A stretch of DNA of 64,000 nucleotides from Coriobacteriaceae bacterium AM113-163 (GCA_027673765.1 JAQDWB010000011.1:1123-65122), one strand, 5' to 3'. Shown: positions 17,658 through 26,989, counted from the first letter of the stretch. A program made the numbers and translations. The notes: generated by a model from the letters alone, not told the origin.

Positions 17658-19070
17658 ATGACCAAGAACCGCACCGAGGTCGCGGACATCGACCGCAGCC
17701 TCTACGACTTCACCTACGGCGAGGAGGGATTCGAGCGCCTCGACGCCGGCATCACGCCCGACATCGTGCGCGAGATCAGCGCCAAGAAGGACGAGCCACA
17801 GTGGATGCTCGATCTGCGCTTAAAGTCCCTCGAGATCTTCAATCGTTTTCCCGACCCGACGTGGGGCCCCTCCATCGAGGGCCTGGACATGGACAACATC
17901 GTCACCTACGTCAAGCCCAACACCGACCAAAAGCACGACTGGGAGTCGGTGCCCGACGACATCAAGAACACCTTTGAGCGCCTGGGCATCCCCGAGGCCG
18001 AGCGCAGCTACCTGGCGGGCGTCGGCGCGCAGTACGACTCCGAGCTGGTCTACCACAACATGCAGGACACCGCGTCCAAGATGGGTATCGTCTATTCCGG
18101 CATCGAGGAGGCCCTGCACGACCCGCAGTGGGAGCCGCTCATCCACGAGAAGTTTATGACGCTCATCCCGCCCACCGACCACAAGTTTGCGGCCCTGCAC
18201 GGCGCCGTATGGTCGGGCGGCTCGTTTGTCTACGTGCCCAAGGGCACCAAGTTGGACTTCCCGCTGCAGAGCTACTTCCGCCTTAACGCCAAGGGCGCCG
18301 GCCAGTTTGAGCACACGCTCATCATCGTCGAGGACGACGCCGACCTGCACTTCATCGAGGGTTGCTCCGCGCCCAAGTACAACGTTGCCAACCTCCACGC
18401 CGGCGCCGTCGAGCTCTTTGTGGGCAAGCGTGCGCACCTGCGCTACTCGACCATCGAGAACTGGTCCAAAAACATGTACAACCTCAACACCAAGCGTGCG
18501 CGCGTGGACGAGGATGGCGACATAGAGTGGATCAGTGGCTCCTTCGGCAGCCACGTGGGCTACCTCTACCCCATGAGTGTGCTCAACGGCCGCCGCGCCC
18601 GGTCGAGCTTTACCGGCATCACCTTTGCCGGCGCCGGGCAGAACCTCGATACCGGCTGTAAGGTCGTGCTCAACGCCCCCGAGACCTCGGCAACCGTCGA
18701 GACCAAGGGCATCTCCAAGAGCGGCGGCATTCAGACCTTCCGCAGCTCCATCGTGGCCACGCCCAAGGCCGAGGGTTCCAAGGCAACCGTGAGCTGCCAG
18801 TCGCTCATGCTCGACGACCAGAGCCGCTCCGACACCATCCCCGCCATGGACATCCGCGCCAAGAACGTCGACATCGGCCACGAGGCCACCATCGGCCGCA
18901 TCGGCGACGACAAGGTGTTCTACCTGATGAGCCGCGGCATCTCGGAGGAAGAGGCCCGCACCATGATCGTCAACGGCTTTGCCAACCCGGTCTCCAAGGA
19001 GCTGCCGCTGGAGTACGCCGTCGAGATGAACAACCTGATCAAGCTCGAGATGGAAGGAGCGATCGGATAA
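17658..19070 (+). CDS. sufB: Fe-S cluster scaffold SufB
   Basis: SufB of 470 residues, the right-handed beta-helix scaffold on which clusters are built with SufC and SufD. The conserved blocks WSGGSFVYVPKGTKLDFPLQ, FEHTLIIVEDDADLHFIEGC and the C-terminal core GHEATIGRIGDDKVFYLMSRG are all present. The length is normal. AAGGGG lies upstream of the ATG. Its stop codon TAA overlaps the sufD start by one base (TAATG), indicating translational coupling. Confidence 0.96.
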   Translation: MTKNRTEVADIDRSLYDFTYGEEGFERLDAGITPDIVREISAKKDEPQWMLDLRLKSLEIFNRFPDPTWGPSIEGLDMDNIVTYVKPNTDQKHDWESVPDDIKNTFERLGIPEAERSYLAGVGAQYDSELVYHNMQDTASKMGIVYSGIEEALHDPQWEPLIHEKFMTLIPPTDHKFAALHGAVWSGGSFVYVPKGTKLDFPLQSYFRLNAKGAGQFEHTLIIVEDDADLHFIEGCSAPKYNVANLHAGAVELFVGKRAHLRYSTIENWSKNMYNLNTKRARVDEDGDIEWISGSFGSHVGYLYPMSVLNGRRARSSFTGITFAGAGQNLDTGCKVVLNAPETSATVETKGISKSGGIQTFRSSIVATPKAEGSKATVSCQSLMLDDQSRSDTIPAMDIRAKNVDIGHEATIGRIGDDKVFYLMSRGISEEEARTMIVNGFANPVSKELPLEYAVEMNNLIKLEMEGAIG

Positions 19071-20341
19071 TGAAACAGGAAACCAACACCGCTGCCACCA
19101 CGCTCGAGCAGGTCAACGCGATGCCCGCAGCAACCTGGGGCTGGCTCAAGATGAACCAGACCAAGCTCGAACTTTCGAACGAACTTGCCGCCGCTCCCAC
19201 CGAGGCCGTTGAGGTCGAGGGCTTGGACGAGCAGCTTGCCGGCTCGGCCGACGCCTTCGACGCCGCCATGGACGCCATGGCCGAGCGCTTCCCCGAGCGC
19301 CGCGCCTCCGCCCCCGGCGACGCTGCCGACCGTGCCCGCATCACGCCCGAGACCGAGCTCGACGTGCCCGCCACCTCTGTCTACCAGGCCGGCGCCATCA
19401 AGCTCGAGGAGGAGCTCTCCCCTGCCGAGGCCTTCGAGACAGGCATGGGCGAGGCTGCCTATGCGTATCTGACCGAGCACGCCACCAAGCGCATCGTCAT
19501 CGATGTTCCCGCCTACCAGCACGCCGCCGTTACCGTGCGCGTGAGTGGCGTCGACGCAGCGGCTGCGATTGCCGCCATCGACGTCGTCGCCCGCCCGCAG
19601 GCAACGCTCGACCTCGCCCTAGCCCTGGACTCCCCCGTTGCCGGCGAGGGCGTCGTGGGCTCCGTGCTGCGTGTGTGCGCCCACGAGTACGCCACCGTCA
19701 ACGTGACCTGCACGCAGACACTCGACGACAGCTGGATCGCACTCGACGACACCGGCCTGTTCCTAGACGAGGGCGCGCGCGTCAACGTGCAGCACACTGT
19801 CCTGGGTGCCGGCGCCAGCGCCACCGGCCTTGCCGGCGACCTGCTGGGCGATACCGCCAAGGTGACCATCGATACCGATTACCTGGGCGCCCGCGAGCAG
19901 GTGCGCGACTTTAACTACGAGCTGCGCCACCGCGGTCGCAAGACCGAGTGCGAAATCGACGCCAACGGCGTGCTGACCGGCACGTCCAAGAAGGTCTACC
20001 GCGGCACCATCGACCTCGTGCACGGCTGCAAGGGTGCAACCGGCACCGAGCGCGAGACGGTGCTCTTGGCTAACAAGGGCGTCGACAACAAAACCGTTCC
20101 CGTCATCCTCTGCGACGAGGACGACGTCGCCGGCAACCACGGCGCCACCATCGGCCACGTCCGCGACGAGCAGCTGTTCTACCTCGCCTGCCGCGGCCTT
20201 GACCAAAACGCAGCCGAGGACCTGTTCATCCGCGCCAAGCTGGAGGACGCTGCGCTTTCCGCCACCGACGAGCGCACCCGCGCCGCCGTCGTCCGCCTGG
20301 GCAACAACCTGATCGACAACTTTGAGGAGGAGCTCGCATGA
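19070..20341 (+). CDS. sufD: Fe-S cluster assembly protein SufD
   Basis: SufD of 423 residues, partner of SufB in the SufBC2D complex. The C-terminal half carries the SufB/SufD family core (GHRGRK-like LRHRGRKTEC, STKKVYRGTI-like region, GNHGATIGHVRDEQLFYLACRG). The N-terminal 150 residues are Ala/Glu-rich and less conserved, as in other SufD proteins. Starts by overlapping sufB and ends by overlapping the sufS start (ATGA). Confidence 0.93.
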   Translation: MKQETNTAATTLEQVNAMPAATWGWLKMNQTKLELSNELAAAPTEAVEVEGLDEQLAGSADAFDAAMDAMAERFPERRASAPGDAADRARITPETELDVPATSVYQAGAIKLEEELSPAEAFETGMGEAAYAYLTEHATKRIVIDVPAYQHAAVTVRVSGVDAAAAIAAIDVVARPQATLDLALALDSPVAGEGVVGSVLRVCAHEYATVNVTCTQTLDDSWIALDDTGLFLDEGARVNVQHTVLGAGASATGLAGDLLGDTAKVTIDTDYLGAREQVRDFNYELRHRGRKTECEIDANGVLTGTSKKVYRGTIDLVHGCKGATGTERETVLLANKGVDNKTVPVILCDEDDVAGNHGATIGHVRDEQLFYLACRGLDQNAAEDLFIRAKLEDAALSATDERTRAAVVRLGNNLIDNFEEELA

Positions 20342-21663
20342 TCGATACCGAGCACGTTAAATGTGACACCTGTACCGCACCGGAGCCTATGGAGCTCGAC
20401 GCCAGCGACGAGGCTTCGCGCGGCTGGCCCACCGTAGATATCGAGACCAACCCCTACAAGGGCCAGTTCCCGCTGTTCCAGCAGCACCCCGAGATCGCCT
20501 TCCTCGATAGCGCCGCCACCGCGCAGCGCCCTGCCTGTGTGCTCGACGCCGAACGCGACTTCTACCAGCGCATGAACGCCAACCCTCTGCGCGGCCTGTA
20601 CTCGCTGTCCGTCGAGGCCACCGACGCCATCGCGAAGGTCCGCCAACAGATCGCCGACCTCATCGGCGCCCCCAACGCCAACGAGATCGTCTTCACCCGC
20701 AACACGAGCGAGTCGCTCAACCTGGTCGCCAAGAGCTTTGCGCCCACAGTGCTCGAACCGGGCGACGAGGTCGTCATCACCATCATGGAGCACCACTCCA
20801 ACCTGATTCCGTGGCAGCAGGTCTGCCGCGGGACCGGTGCCAAGCTCGTCTACCTCTACCCCACCAAGACCGGCCAGCTCACGACCGAGGAGGTTCTGGC
20901 CAAGGTGGGCCCCAAGACCAAGATCCTGGCCGTAGGTCAGGTCTCTAACGTGCTGGGCGTCGAGAACCCGGTCAAGAACCTCGGCAAGCTCGTGCACAAG
21001 TACGGCGGCTATCTGGTCGTCGACGGCGCACAGTCGCTGCCGCACATGCCAGCCAATGTGGCCGATCTGGGCGCCGACTTCTTTGCCTTTAGCGCGCACA
21101 AGGCCATGGGCCCCATGGGCATCGGCGTGCTGTGGGGCAAGATGGACCTGCTCAACGCCATGCCGCCCATGCTTACCGGCGGTGAGATGATCGACTCGGT
21201 TACCGAGCAGGACGCCGTCTGGGCGCCCGTTCCCGAGAAGTTCGAGGCCGGCACGCAGGACGCCGCCGGCATCTTCGCCACAGGCGCCGCCCTCGACTAC
21301 CTCGTCAACACGGTGGGCTACGAAAACATCCAGGCACGCGAGCAGGCACTCGTCCACTACCTGATGGGCGAGCTCATGCAGCTCGACTTTGTCCAGATCA
21401 TCGGCTCAATCTATTGGGATAACCACCACGGCGTCGTGAGCTTTAATGTCAAGGGCATCCACCCGCACGATGTCGCGAGCATCATGGACATGGACGGCGT
21501 CTGCATCCGCGCCGGTCACCACTGCGCGCAGCCGCTGCTCACCTGGCTGGGCGTCGAGAACCTCGCCTGCTGCCGCGCCAGCGTGGCCTTCTACAACGAC
21601 AAGGCCGATATCGACAAGTTCATCGCCGGCCTGCATCACGTTTGGAGCACGTTCAATGGGTAA
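20338..21663 (+). CDS. sufS: cysteine desulfurase SufS
   Basis: Group II cysteine desulfurase of 441 residues; a PLP enzyme that takes sulfur from cysteine for cluster assembly. The PLP lysine is in FAFSAHKAMGPMGIGVLW, the persulfide Cys in RAGHHCAQPLL, and TRNTSESLNLVA is the cofactor phosphate region. An N-terminal extension of about 30 residues with two Cys (KCDTCTAPEP) precedes the usual start; it could be a metal-binding addition, or the true start could be further in. ATGA overlap with sufD and 8-nt overlap with sufU. Confidence 0.95.
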   Translation: MIDTEHVKCDTCTAPEPMELDASDEASRGWPTVDIETNPYKGQFPLFQQHPEIAFLDSAATAQRPACVLDAERDFYQRMNANPLRGLYSLSVEATDAIAKVRQQIADLIGAPNANEIVFTRNTSESLNLVAKSFAPTVLEPGDEVVITIMEHHSNLIPWQQVCRGTGAKLVYLYPTKTGQLTTEEVLAKVGPKTKILAVGQVSNVLGVENPVKNLGKLVHKYGGYLVVDGAQSLPHMPANVADLGADFFAFSAHKAMGPMGIGVLWGKMDLLNAMPPMLTGGEMIDSVTEQDAVWAPVPEKFEAGTQDAAGIFATGAALDYLVNTVGYENIQAREQALVHYLMGELMQLDFVQIIGSIYWDNHHGVVSFNVKGIHPHDVASIMDMDGVCIRAGHHCAQPLLTWLGVENLACCRASVAFYNDKADIDKFIAGLHHVWSTFNG

Positions 21664-22090
21664 TCTGTACACCTCCACCACATTTATGGAGCACAACTCG
21701 CACCCCGACTACAAGTACGAGATGGATGCCCCCACGCACGAGCACGACGGCATCAACCCCAGCTGCGGAGACGAACTCACTCTGCAGCTACGTGTCGAGA
21801 ACAACGTGATCGAGGAGGCCTCCTTTACCGGTCACGGCTGCGCCATCAGCCAGGCCAGTGCCGACATCATGGCCGACCTCATCACCGGCGAGACCGTCGA
21901 GGAAGCTCGCCGCTTGGCAGAGCTCTTCCTCGCCATGATCCGCGGCGAGCAGCTCTCCGAGGAGGACTTGGAAGACCTGGACGAGGCCGCCCAGCTCCAG
22001 GACATCTCGCACATGCCCGCCCGCGTCAAATGCGCCGAGCTCGCCTGGCGCACCCTCGACGGCATGCTCACGGGACAAAATAATCAGTAG
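21656..22090 (+). CDS. sufU: sulfur-transfer/scaffold protein SufU
   Basis: SufU of 144 residues; in Gram-positive bacteria it is a zinc protein that receives sulfur from SufS. The three Cys ligands are seen in NPSCGDE, GHGCAIS and RVKCAEL, with the Asp after the first Cys that coordinates Zn. The start ATG 21656 overlaps the end of sufS. Last gene of the operon; its stop codon lies inside the inverted repeat at 22072-22100. Confidence 0.95.
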   Translation: MGNLYTSTTFMEHNSHPDYKYEMDAPTHEHDGINPSCGDELTLQLRVENNVIEEASFTGHGCAISQASADIMADLITGETVEEARRLAELFLAMIRGEQLSEEDLEDLDEAAQLQDISHMPARVKCAELAWRTLDGMLTGQNNQ

Positions 22091-22100
22091 TATTTGTCCC
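22072..22100. promoter_or_regulatory. second GGGACAAA/TTTGTCCC inverted repeat, at suf operon end
   Basis: GGGACAAA (22072-22079) and TTTGTCCC (22093-22100) separated by 13 bases, covering the sufU stop codon. It matches the repeat in front of the Rrf2 gene, including the following AAATC. It could be a second operator or a shared repeat. Confidence 0.4.
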
Positions 22101-22119
22101 AAATCTTAAGAATTTTATT

Positions 22120-22155
22120 GGCCGAATCGCTTGACAAGAGTGGTTCGGCCATTTT
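22120..22155 (+). terminator. terminator of the suf operon
   Basis: GGCCGAA pairs with TTCGGCC around a 15-base loop, followed by ATTTTCT. It also lies directly at the stop codon of the convergent transposase gene, so it may serve both strands. Confidence 0.65.
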
Positions 22156-22956
22156 CTATTCCGAGCCCTCAGCCTGAGCATTCACCCGCGCATAAGCGCG
22201 CACGATACGAGAGACGGTACTCTTGCTGATTCCCGTATACCGTTCGATCTCGCGCACCGTGTAGCCGCCATCGTGCAGGGCGAAAATGATTCCGTCTCGC
22301 CGCGAGGGTGCTACGGTCTTGAGTTTGTTGAGCGGCACACCCAGGCGCTTCGCCATCTTGTCGGCAAACGCACGCCGCTCCCACTCTGTCTCATCCATAT
22401 CGTGAATCACCGGATCGGAACCATCGGGCATTGACAGAGAATAATCCAGAAACCCCCTGACAGACTCAAAGAGCTCAAGCACACAAGAAGGGTCCGAAAA
22501 TCCCCTCGTCGCATCGTTGTCATACGCTCGCAGATACTCGGCAAAGCTGCTCCAGGGATAACGCTCGATCAGGGCGATACCCGCCTCCTGCGGATTAGCG
22601 TGAACATAGCGAATGGCAGCCATTAGATAACGGTCGGTATCGAGCGAGCGCCGGTCAAAACGGTTCTGGAACAGATGACCCGTGCGCCCCGTGCGTTTAT
22701 TGAACCGCCGCGCGTACGTCAAAAGCAGCCGGTGCATCGCCGCGCTCATCGCGTCCTCGTAATCTGCAAGCACCAGATGCACGTGATTGCCCATAAGGCA
22801 CCAGGCGATAACCGTCACGCCCGCCTCGCGGCAGCACTCGCGCATCAGCTCCAAAAACTCCCACCGGTCTTCATCGCCCTCAAAGATGAGTTGCTTGCCC
22901 ACACCGCGGGCACAGACATGGTAAAAGCCGGTAACCGTTCTCCAAACGCGCTGCAT
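22156..22956 (-). CDS. REP-associated tyrosine transposase-like protein (RAYT, Y1 family) with C-terminal HTH
   Basis: Protein of 266 residues. GNHVHLVL is the HUH metal-binding motif of Y1 transposases, and the Tyr in AAIRYVHANP is the likely catalytic residue for single-strand DNA cleavage. These RAYT proteins are single-copy, domesticated relatives of IS200/IS605 transposases that act on palindromic REP repeats. A C-terminal HTH (YTVREIERYTGISKSTVSRIV) is added. Start ATG 22954-22956 has AAGGGAG six bases upstream. No IS ends are visible around it, so it is not an intact insertion sequence. Confidence 0.85.
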   Translation of the reverse strand: MQRVWRTVTGFYHVCARGVGKQLIFEGDEDRWEFLELMRECCREAGVTVIAWCLMGNHVHLVLADYEDAMSAAMHRLLLTYARRFNKRTGRTGHLFQNRFDRRSLDTDRYLMAAIRYVHANPQEAGIALIERYPWSSFAEYLRAYDNDATRGFSDPSCVLELFESVRGFLDYSLSMPDGSDPVIHDMDETEWERRAFADKMAKRLGVPLNKLKTVAPSRRDGIIFALHDGGYTVREIERYTGISKSTVSRIVRAYARVNAQAEGSE

Positions 22957-23359
22957 GGCGCTCCCTTCGCCGGGATCTGATTGCCATCCAATACAGCACG
23001 ATTGAAGCGTGCCATCAAAACATTCACGCAAAACAATACACTCGCGCGGCCAAAGGCAGTAAACGGGCGGCGAACGGCACCGTTGCAACAGGTCAGACCC
23101 CGCAACGCATACAAGAGCTGACCAAAAGCTTGCCCAAGACGAACCCCCTCTACGGAAGTTCGCGACCACAGAACATATAGTTAAACCGTTTCAATTAAAA
23201 CTTCCGGACTTCTCGCTACGAAAACTGAGCCGTTCGCCGAATATTCCGTGCATTTCGCGGTATTATAGGGACTGCATGTCATGTCCCTTTCGAAGGGTCG
23301 CCCGGCAATCGCCAGCCACGACCCCCAGACGGGACGCCAACACGATAGAGAGGAGAGGC

Positions 23360-24094
23360 ATGCAGTACTCACAGGAAGTGGAGAACATGTGCCCCGTTGC
23401 CAAGGGTGCATACCACGGCCCCGCACCCATCCCCGAGGAGGGCAAGTGGGTCCAGGCTAAGGAGATTTCCGACATCTCCGGTCTTACGCACGGTGTGGGT
23501 TGGTGCGCACCTCAGCAGGGCGCCTGCAAGCTCACGCTGAACGTCAAGGACGGCATCATCGAGGAGGCCCTCGTTGAGACCATCGGCTGCTCGGGCATGA
23601 CCCACTCTGCCGCCATGGCTTCCGAGATCCTTCCCGGTAAGACCATCCTCGAGGCCCTCAACACCGACCTCGTCTGCGACGCCATCAACGTTGCTATGCG
23701 CGAGATCTTCCTGCAGATCGTTTACGGCCGCAGCCAGACCGCGTTCTCCGAGGGCGGCCTGCCCGTGGGCGCCTCCCTCGACGACCTCGGCAAGGGCCTT
23801 CGCTCTCAGGTCGGCACCATGTTCGGCACCAAGGCCAAGGGCGCTCGTTACCTCGAGCTCGCTCAGGGCTACGTCACCCGCATGGCTCTCAACGACAAGA
23901 ACGAGATCATCGCATTCGAGTTCCTGAACCTCGGCAAGTTCACCGACGCCGTCAAGGCCGGCAAGACCCCCGAGGAGGCCATCGCTGGCGCTATGGGCCA
24001 CTATGGTCAGTGGGAGAACGCTGCCAAGTACATCGACCCGCGCACCGACGAGGAGACTCACTCCGTCGCCAGCGTGTTCCCGGTTCACGAGTAG
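23360..24094 (+). CDS. NifU-like iron-sulfur scaffold-type protein paired with GGGtGRT
   Basis: Protein of 244 residues. GVGWCAPQQGACKLTL, ETIGCSGMTH and TDLVCDAI place three or four Cys as in the NifU/SufU/IscU fold, but the protein is longer than these and carries a C-terminal region of its own. In anaerobes this family almost always precedes a GGGtGRT gene, as it does here after 18 nt. Start ATG 23360 follows GAGAGGAG. Codon use is strongly biased to preferred codons, suggesting high expression. The precise role of the pair is not established; cluster or sulfur transfer is the natural guess. Confidence 0.82.
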   Translation: MQYSQEVENMCPVAKGAYHGPAPIPEEGKWVQAKEISDISGLTHGVGWCAPQQGACKLTLNVKDGIIEEALVETIGCSGMTHSAAMASEILPGKTILEALNTDLVCDAINVAMREIFLQIVYGRSQTAFSEGGLPVGASLDDLGKGLRSQVGTMFGTKAKGARYLELAQGYVTRMALNDKNEIIAFEFLNLGKFTDAVKAGKTPEEAIAGAMGHYGQWENAAKYIDPRTDEETHSVASVFPVHE

Positions 24095-24112
24095 AAAGGG
24101 AGGGAAATAACT

Positions 24113-25117
24113 ATGACTGTTACGTTCGAAGGTTACGAGCGCCGCGCTGACAAGATCAACAAGTGCCTCGCCGACAACGGCATCGCCTCCCTCGAGGAAG
24201 CTCTGCAGATCTGCACCGACAAGGGCTTCAACCCGCGTGAGATCGTCAACAACACCCAGTCCATCGCCTTCCAGAACGCCGAGTGGGCCTACACCCTCGG
24301 TTGTGCTCTCGCTGTCAAGCGTGGCGCCAAGTCCGCTTCTGAGGCTGCTGCCATCATCGGCGAAGGCATCCAGGCCTTCACCGTTCCCGGCTCCGTCGCC
24401 GAGGACCGCAAGGTCGGTCTGGGCCACGGCAACCTGGGCGCTATGCTGCTCTCCGACGACACCGAGTGCTTTGCCTTCCTGGCCGGCCACGAATCCTTCG
24501 CTGCCGCCGAGGGCGCTATCGGCCTGGCTCTGAACGCCAACAAGGCTCGCAAGAAGCCGCTGCGCGTCATCCTCAACGGTCTGGGCAAGGACGCTGCTCA
24601 GATCATCGCCCGCATCAACGGCTTCACCTATGTGAAGACTCAGTTCGACTACTACACGGGCGAGCTCAAGGTCGTCGAGACCATCCCCTACTCCGATGGT
24701 CCCCGCGCTGCCGTTAACTGCTACGGCTCCGACGACGTCCGCGAGGGCGTTGCCATCATGTGGCACGAGAACGTCGACATCTCGATCACCGGTAACTCCA
24801 CCAACCCCACGCGCTTCCAGCACCCCGTCGCTGGCACCTACAAGAAGGAGCGCCTCGAGGCTGGCAAGAAGTACTTCTCTGTCGCTTCTGGTGGCGGCAC
24901 CGGCCGTACTCTGCACCCGGACAACATGGGTGCCGGCCCTGCCTCTTACGGCATGACCGATACCATGGGCCGCATGCACTCCGACGCCCAGTTCGCCGGT
25001 TCTTCCTCCGTGCCTGCGCACGTCGACATGATGGGTCTCATCGGCATGGGCAACAACCCCATGGTCGGTGCCACCGTCGCCTGCGCTGTCGCCGTCGAGG
25101 AGGCCCTCAAGGCCTAA
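24113..25117 (+). CDS. GGGtGRT family protein
   Basis: Protein of 334 residues named for the GGGTGRT motif, which is seen near residue 262 in SGGGTGRTLHPDNMG. A possible nucleotide- or phosphate-binding glycine loop is suggested by that motif, but the fold is not known to me. HENVDISITGNSTNPTRF is another conserved block. AAAGGGAGGG precedes the ATG. It forms a two-gene operon with the NifU-like gene and shares its strong codon bias. Function unknown. Confidence 0.88.
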   Translation: MTVTFEGYERRADKINKCLADNGIASLEEALQICTDKGFNPREIVNNTQSIAFQNAEWAYTLGCALAVKRGAKSASEAAAIIGEGIQAFTVPGSVAEDRKVGLGHGNLGAMLLSDDTECFAFLAGHESFAAAEGAIGLALNANKARKKPLRVILNGLGKDAAQIIARINGFTYVKTQFDYYTGELKVVETIPYSDGPRAAVNCYGSDDVREGVAIMWHENVDISITGNSTNPTRFQHPVAGTYKKERLEAGKKYFSVASGGGTGRTLHPDNMGAGPASYGMTDTMGRMHSDAQFAGSSSVPAHVDMMGLIGMGNNPMVGATVACAVAVEEALKA

Positions 25118-25152
25118 TCGCGCCCGCGCGATGCTCAAATAGTTGAGCTTCG

Positions 25153-25187
25153 GAGCCGCTACCCACCCGGGTAGCGGCTCTTTTTTT
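25153..25187 (+). terminator. strong intrinsic terminator of the NifU-like/GGGtGRT operon
   Basis: GAGCCGCTACC pairs perfectly with GGGTAGCGGCTC across a short loop, followed by seven T. Confidence 0.93.
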
Positions 25188-25192
25188 CCAGA

Positions 25193-25233
25193 GGGGTAGC
25201 TAATTTGGGACGTGTCTCTCTTTTAGCTACCCC
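25193..25233. repeat. inverted repeat GGGGTAGCTAA...TTAGCTACCCC
   Basis: Perfect 11-bp arms around a 19-base loop, immediately after the operon terminator. The left arm plus loop (GGGTAGCTAATTTGGGAC) recurs exactly, in opposite orientation, at 56581-56598, and a diverged form lies near 59318. Low-copy intergenic repeat of unknown role. Confidence 0.6.
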
Positions 25234-25413
25234 GTCGCAAGACCAACTACTACCGATATATCAGCTGCAGAGGAATATGGGTTGCAGCGAGACGGAACCG
25301 TCACGCGCCCATGACGCCCACCTTCCATATGTGCCCTTTACCGATTTGCCGAGTCTTTGCGGCCCCATTGCCGATCACCCGTGCGACAATGCGCCAGACG
25401 AGAAAGGAATCCG

Positions 25414-26973
25414 ATGGAATCGACTGATGTACTGGTAATTGGATCTGGCATTGCGGGCCTTTGCGCCGCCATCGAAGCGGCACGCACGGGTGCAACCGTC
25501 ACTGTGGCATGCGCCGGCAAGACTATGAGTGGATCGACCTTCTTCCCCGGAACCTGGGGCCTGGGGCTTATCGGACCCGTTAACGAAGACGACGAACAAG
25601 ACCTCATCGATACCATCCAGACCGTTGGTGGCGGCGTCGCCGACCCCGAGCTTGTCCAGACGTTTGTCCACGGCATTCCCCAGGCAATTGAATGGCTCGA
25701 GCAAGACTTGGGCGTTGAGCTTCAGCGTCCGCAAAGCGCCGAAAGCGCTCAGCAAAAGCAGTTTATCCCCTGCTTTGACCACAAGACGCGCATGTGGCGC
25801 GGCCTCACCCGCAAGCCCCTTGAGGACGCTCTGACGACCCGGATCGAGTCGCTCGGCATTCGCCTGCTCCCCCGCCATGAGCTTATCGACCTTGTTGAAG
25901 ATACGGACGGAAAGATTGTCGGCGCCACGCTCTACGACCGGACAAACGAGCGTCTCGTGCCTATGGCAGTCAAGGCCACTATCATCGCTGCGGGCGGCAC
26001 GGGTGGCCTGTTCGAGCGCAGCCTCACTTCCGCCGACGTGCTCAGCTCATCACAGGCTATCGCGCTGGCGCACGGTGCGTCCCTTACTAATATAGAGTTC
26101 ATGCAGATGATGCCCGGCTTTATAGAGCCCAAGCGAAACCTTGTTTTTAACGAGAAGACCTGGCGCTACGTCAAGTTCGACCAGCCGGTCGATAACGCCG
26201 ACGATAAGCTCGACGATCTGCTCGAGCAACGCTCCGGATATGGTCCCTTCACTTCGCGTCTGGATTCTCGCGCTATCGACCTAGCCATCGACCAAGCGGG
26301 AGCCGAAGGCCTGGCGCTCCACTACGATTTCCCCCGCGAGGATGTCCCAGAGTTTGTGCAGACCTTTGCCACCTGGCTGCAAGACGAGCACGGCATCGCC
26401 CCGACCGACGAGATGCGCGTTGCGATGTATGCCCACGCCGCTAACGGCGGTATCAAGATCGACATGACCGCGTACACGGGCGTTGAGGGCCTCTACGCCT
26501 GCGGTGAGGCAACAGGCGGCATGCACGGCGCCGACCGCATCGGCGGCTTGTCAAGCGCCAACGGCATCGTGTTTGGGCGCATCGCGGGCGTCTCAGCGGC
26601 TCACGCGGCACTGGACGCTCCCGAGGCGGCCGCTCCGATGGATATCGCCCTCCCTCAGTATGGCATTGCCACAACAGATGCCGAACGCCTGACACACAGC
26701 CTTAAGCACACGATGAGCACCTATTGCATGATCGACAGGACCGAAGCAGGTCTATCCAAGGCCCTGCAACAGCTTGAAAGCCTGAAAGACGAGGCAACGG
26801 CGCTGAGCAAGCCGCATGCCAATGACAGCGAGATCGCAGCCCTCGCCCGCCTGCAATCGCAGAATCAGCTGGCAACGGAGATGGTCAAAGCCATGCGCAA
26901 GCGGACCGAAAGCCTGGGTTCGCACTATCGATCGAATAAAACTGGACACCTATCTAGAGCAGAGCACAACTAA
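25414..26973 (+). CDS. FAD-dependent oxidoreductase, fumarate reductase/L-aspartate oxidase flavoprotein family
   Basis: Flavoprotein of 519 residues. VLVIGSGIAGLCAAIEAA is the N-terminal dinucleotide-binding motif; GGTGGLFERS and NGGIKIDMTAYTGVEGLYAC, then GEATGGMHGADRIGGLSS, are the FAD and substrate blocks of the fumarate reductase/aspartate oxidase group. It lacks the C-terminal redox partner genes of a succinate dehydrogenase and is not next to nadA/nadC, so it is an orphan and may reduce an unsaturated organic acid. ATG 25414 follows GAAAGGAA. Confidence 0.8.
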   Translation: MESTDVLVIGSGIAGLCAAIEAARTGATVTVACAGKTMSGSTFFPGTWGLGLIGPVNEDDEQDLIDTIQTVGGGVADPELVQTFVHGIPQAIEWLEQDLGVELQRPQSAESAQQKQFIPCFDHKTRMWRGLTRKPLEDALTTRIESLGIRLLPRHELIDLVEDTDGKIVGATLYDRTNERLVPMAVKATIIAAGGTGGLFERSLTSADVLSSSQAIALAHGASLTNIEFMQMMPGFIEPKRNLVFNEKTWRYVKFDQPVDNADDKLDDLLEQRSGYGPFTSRLDSRAIDLAIDQAGAEGLALHYDFPREDVPEFVQTFATWLQDEHGIAPTDEMRVAMYAHAANGGIKIDMTAYTGVEGLYACGEATGGMHGADRIGGLSSANGIVFGRIAGVSAAHAALDAPEAAAPMDIALPQYGIATTDAERLTHSLKHTMSTYCMIDRTEAGLSKALQQLESLKDEATALSKPHANDSEIAALARLQSQNQLATEMVKAMRKRTESLGSHYRSNKTGHLSRAEHN

Positions 26974-26989
26974 TCGATATCTATGGGCC

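Noticed and set aside
17820..18881. Long minus-strand frame opposite sufB
   Set aside because: Composition rich in Val/Leu/Gly/His and no recognisable motif; sufB on the other strand is unambiguous.
22156..22956. Complete IS200/IS605 insertion sequence
   Set aside because: No left and right end hairpins or TnpB gene flank it; the extra HTH and single copy fit a RAYT better.
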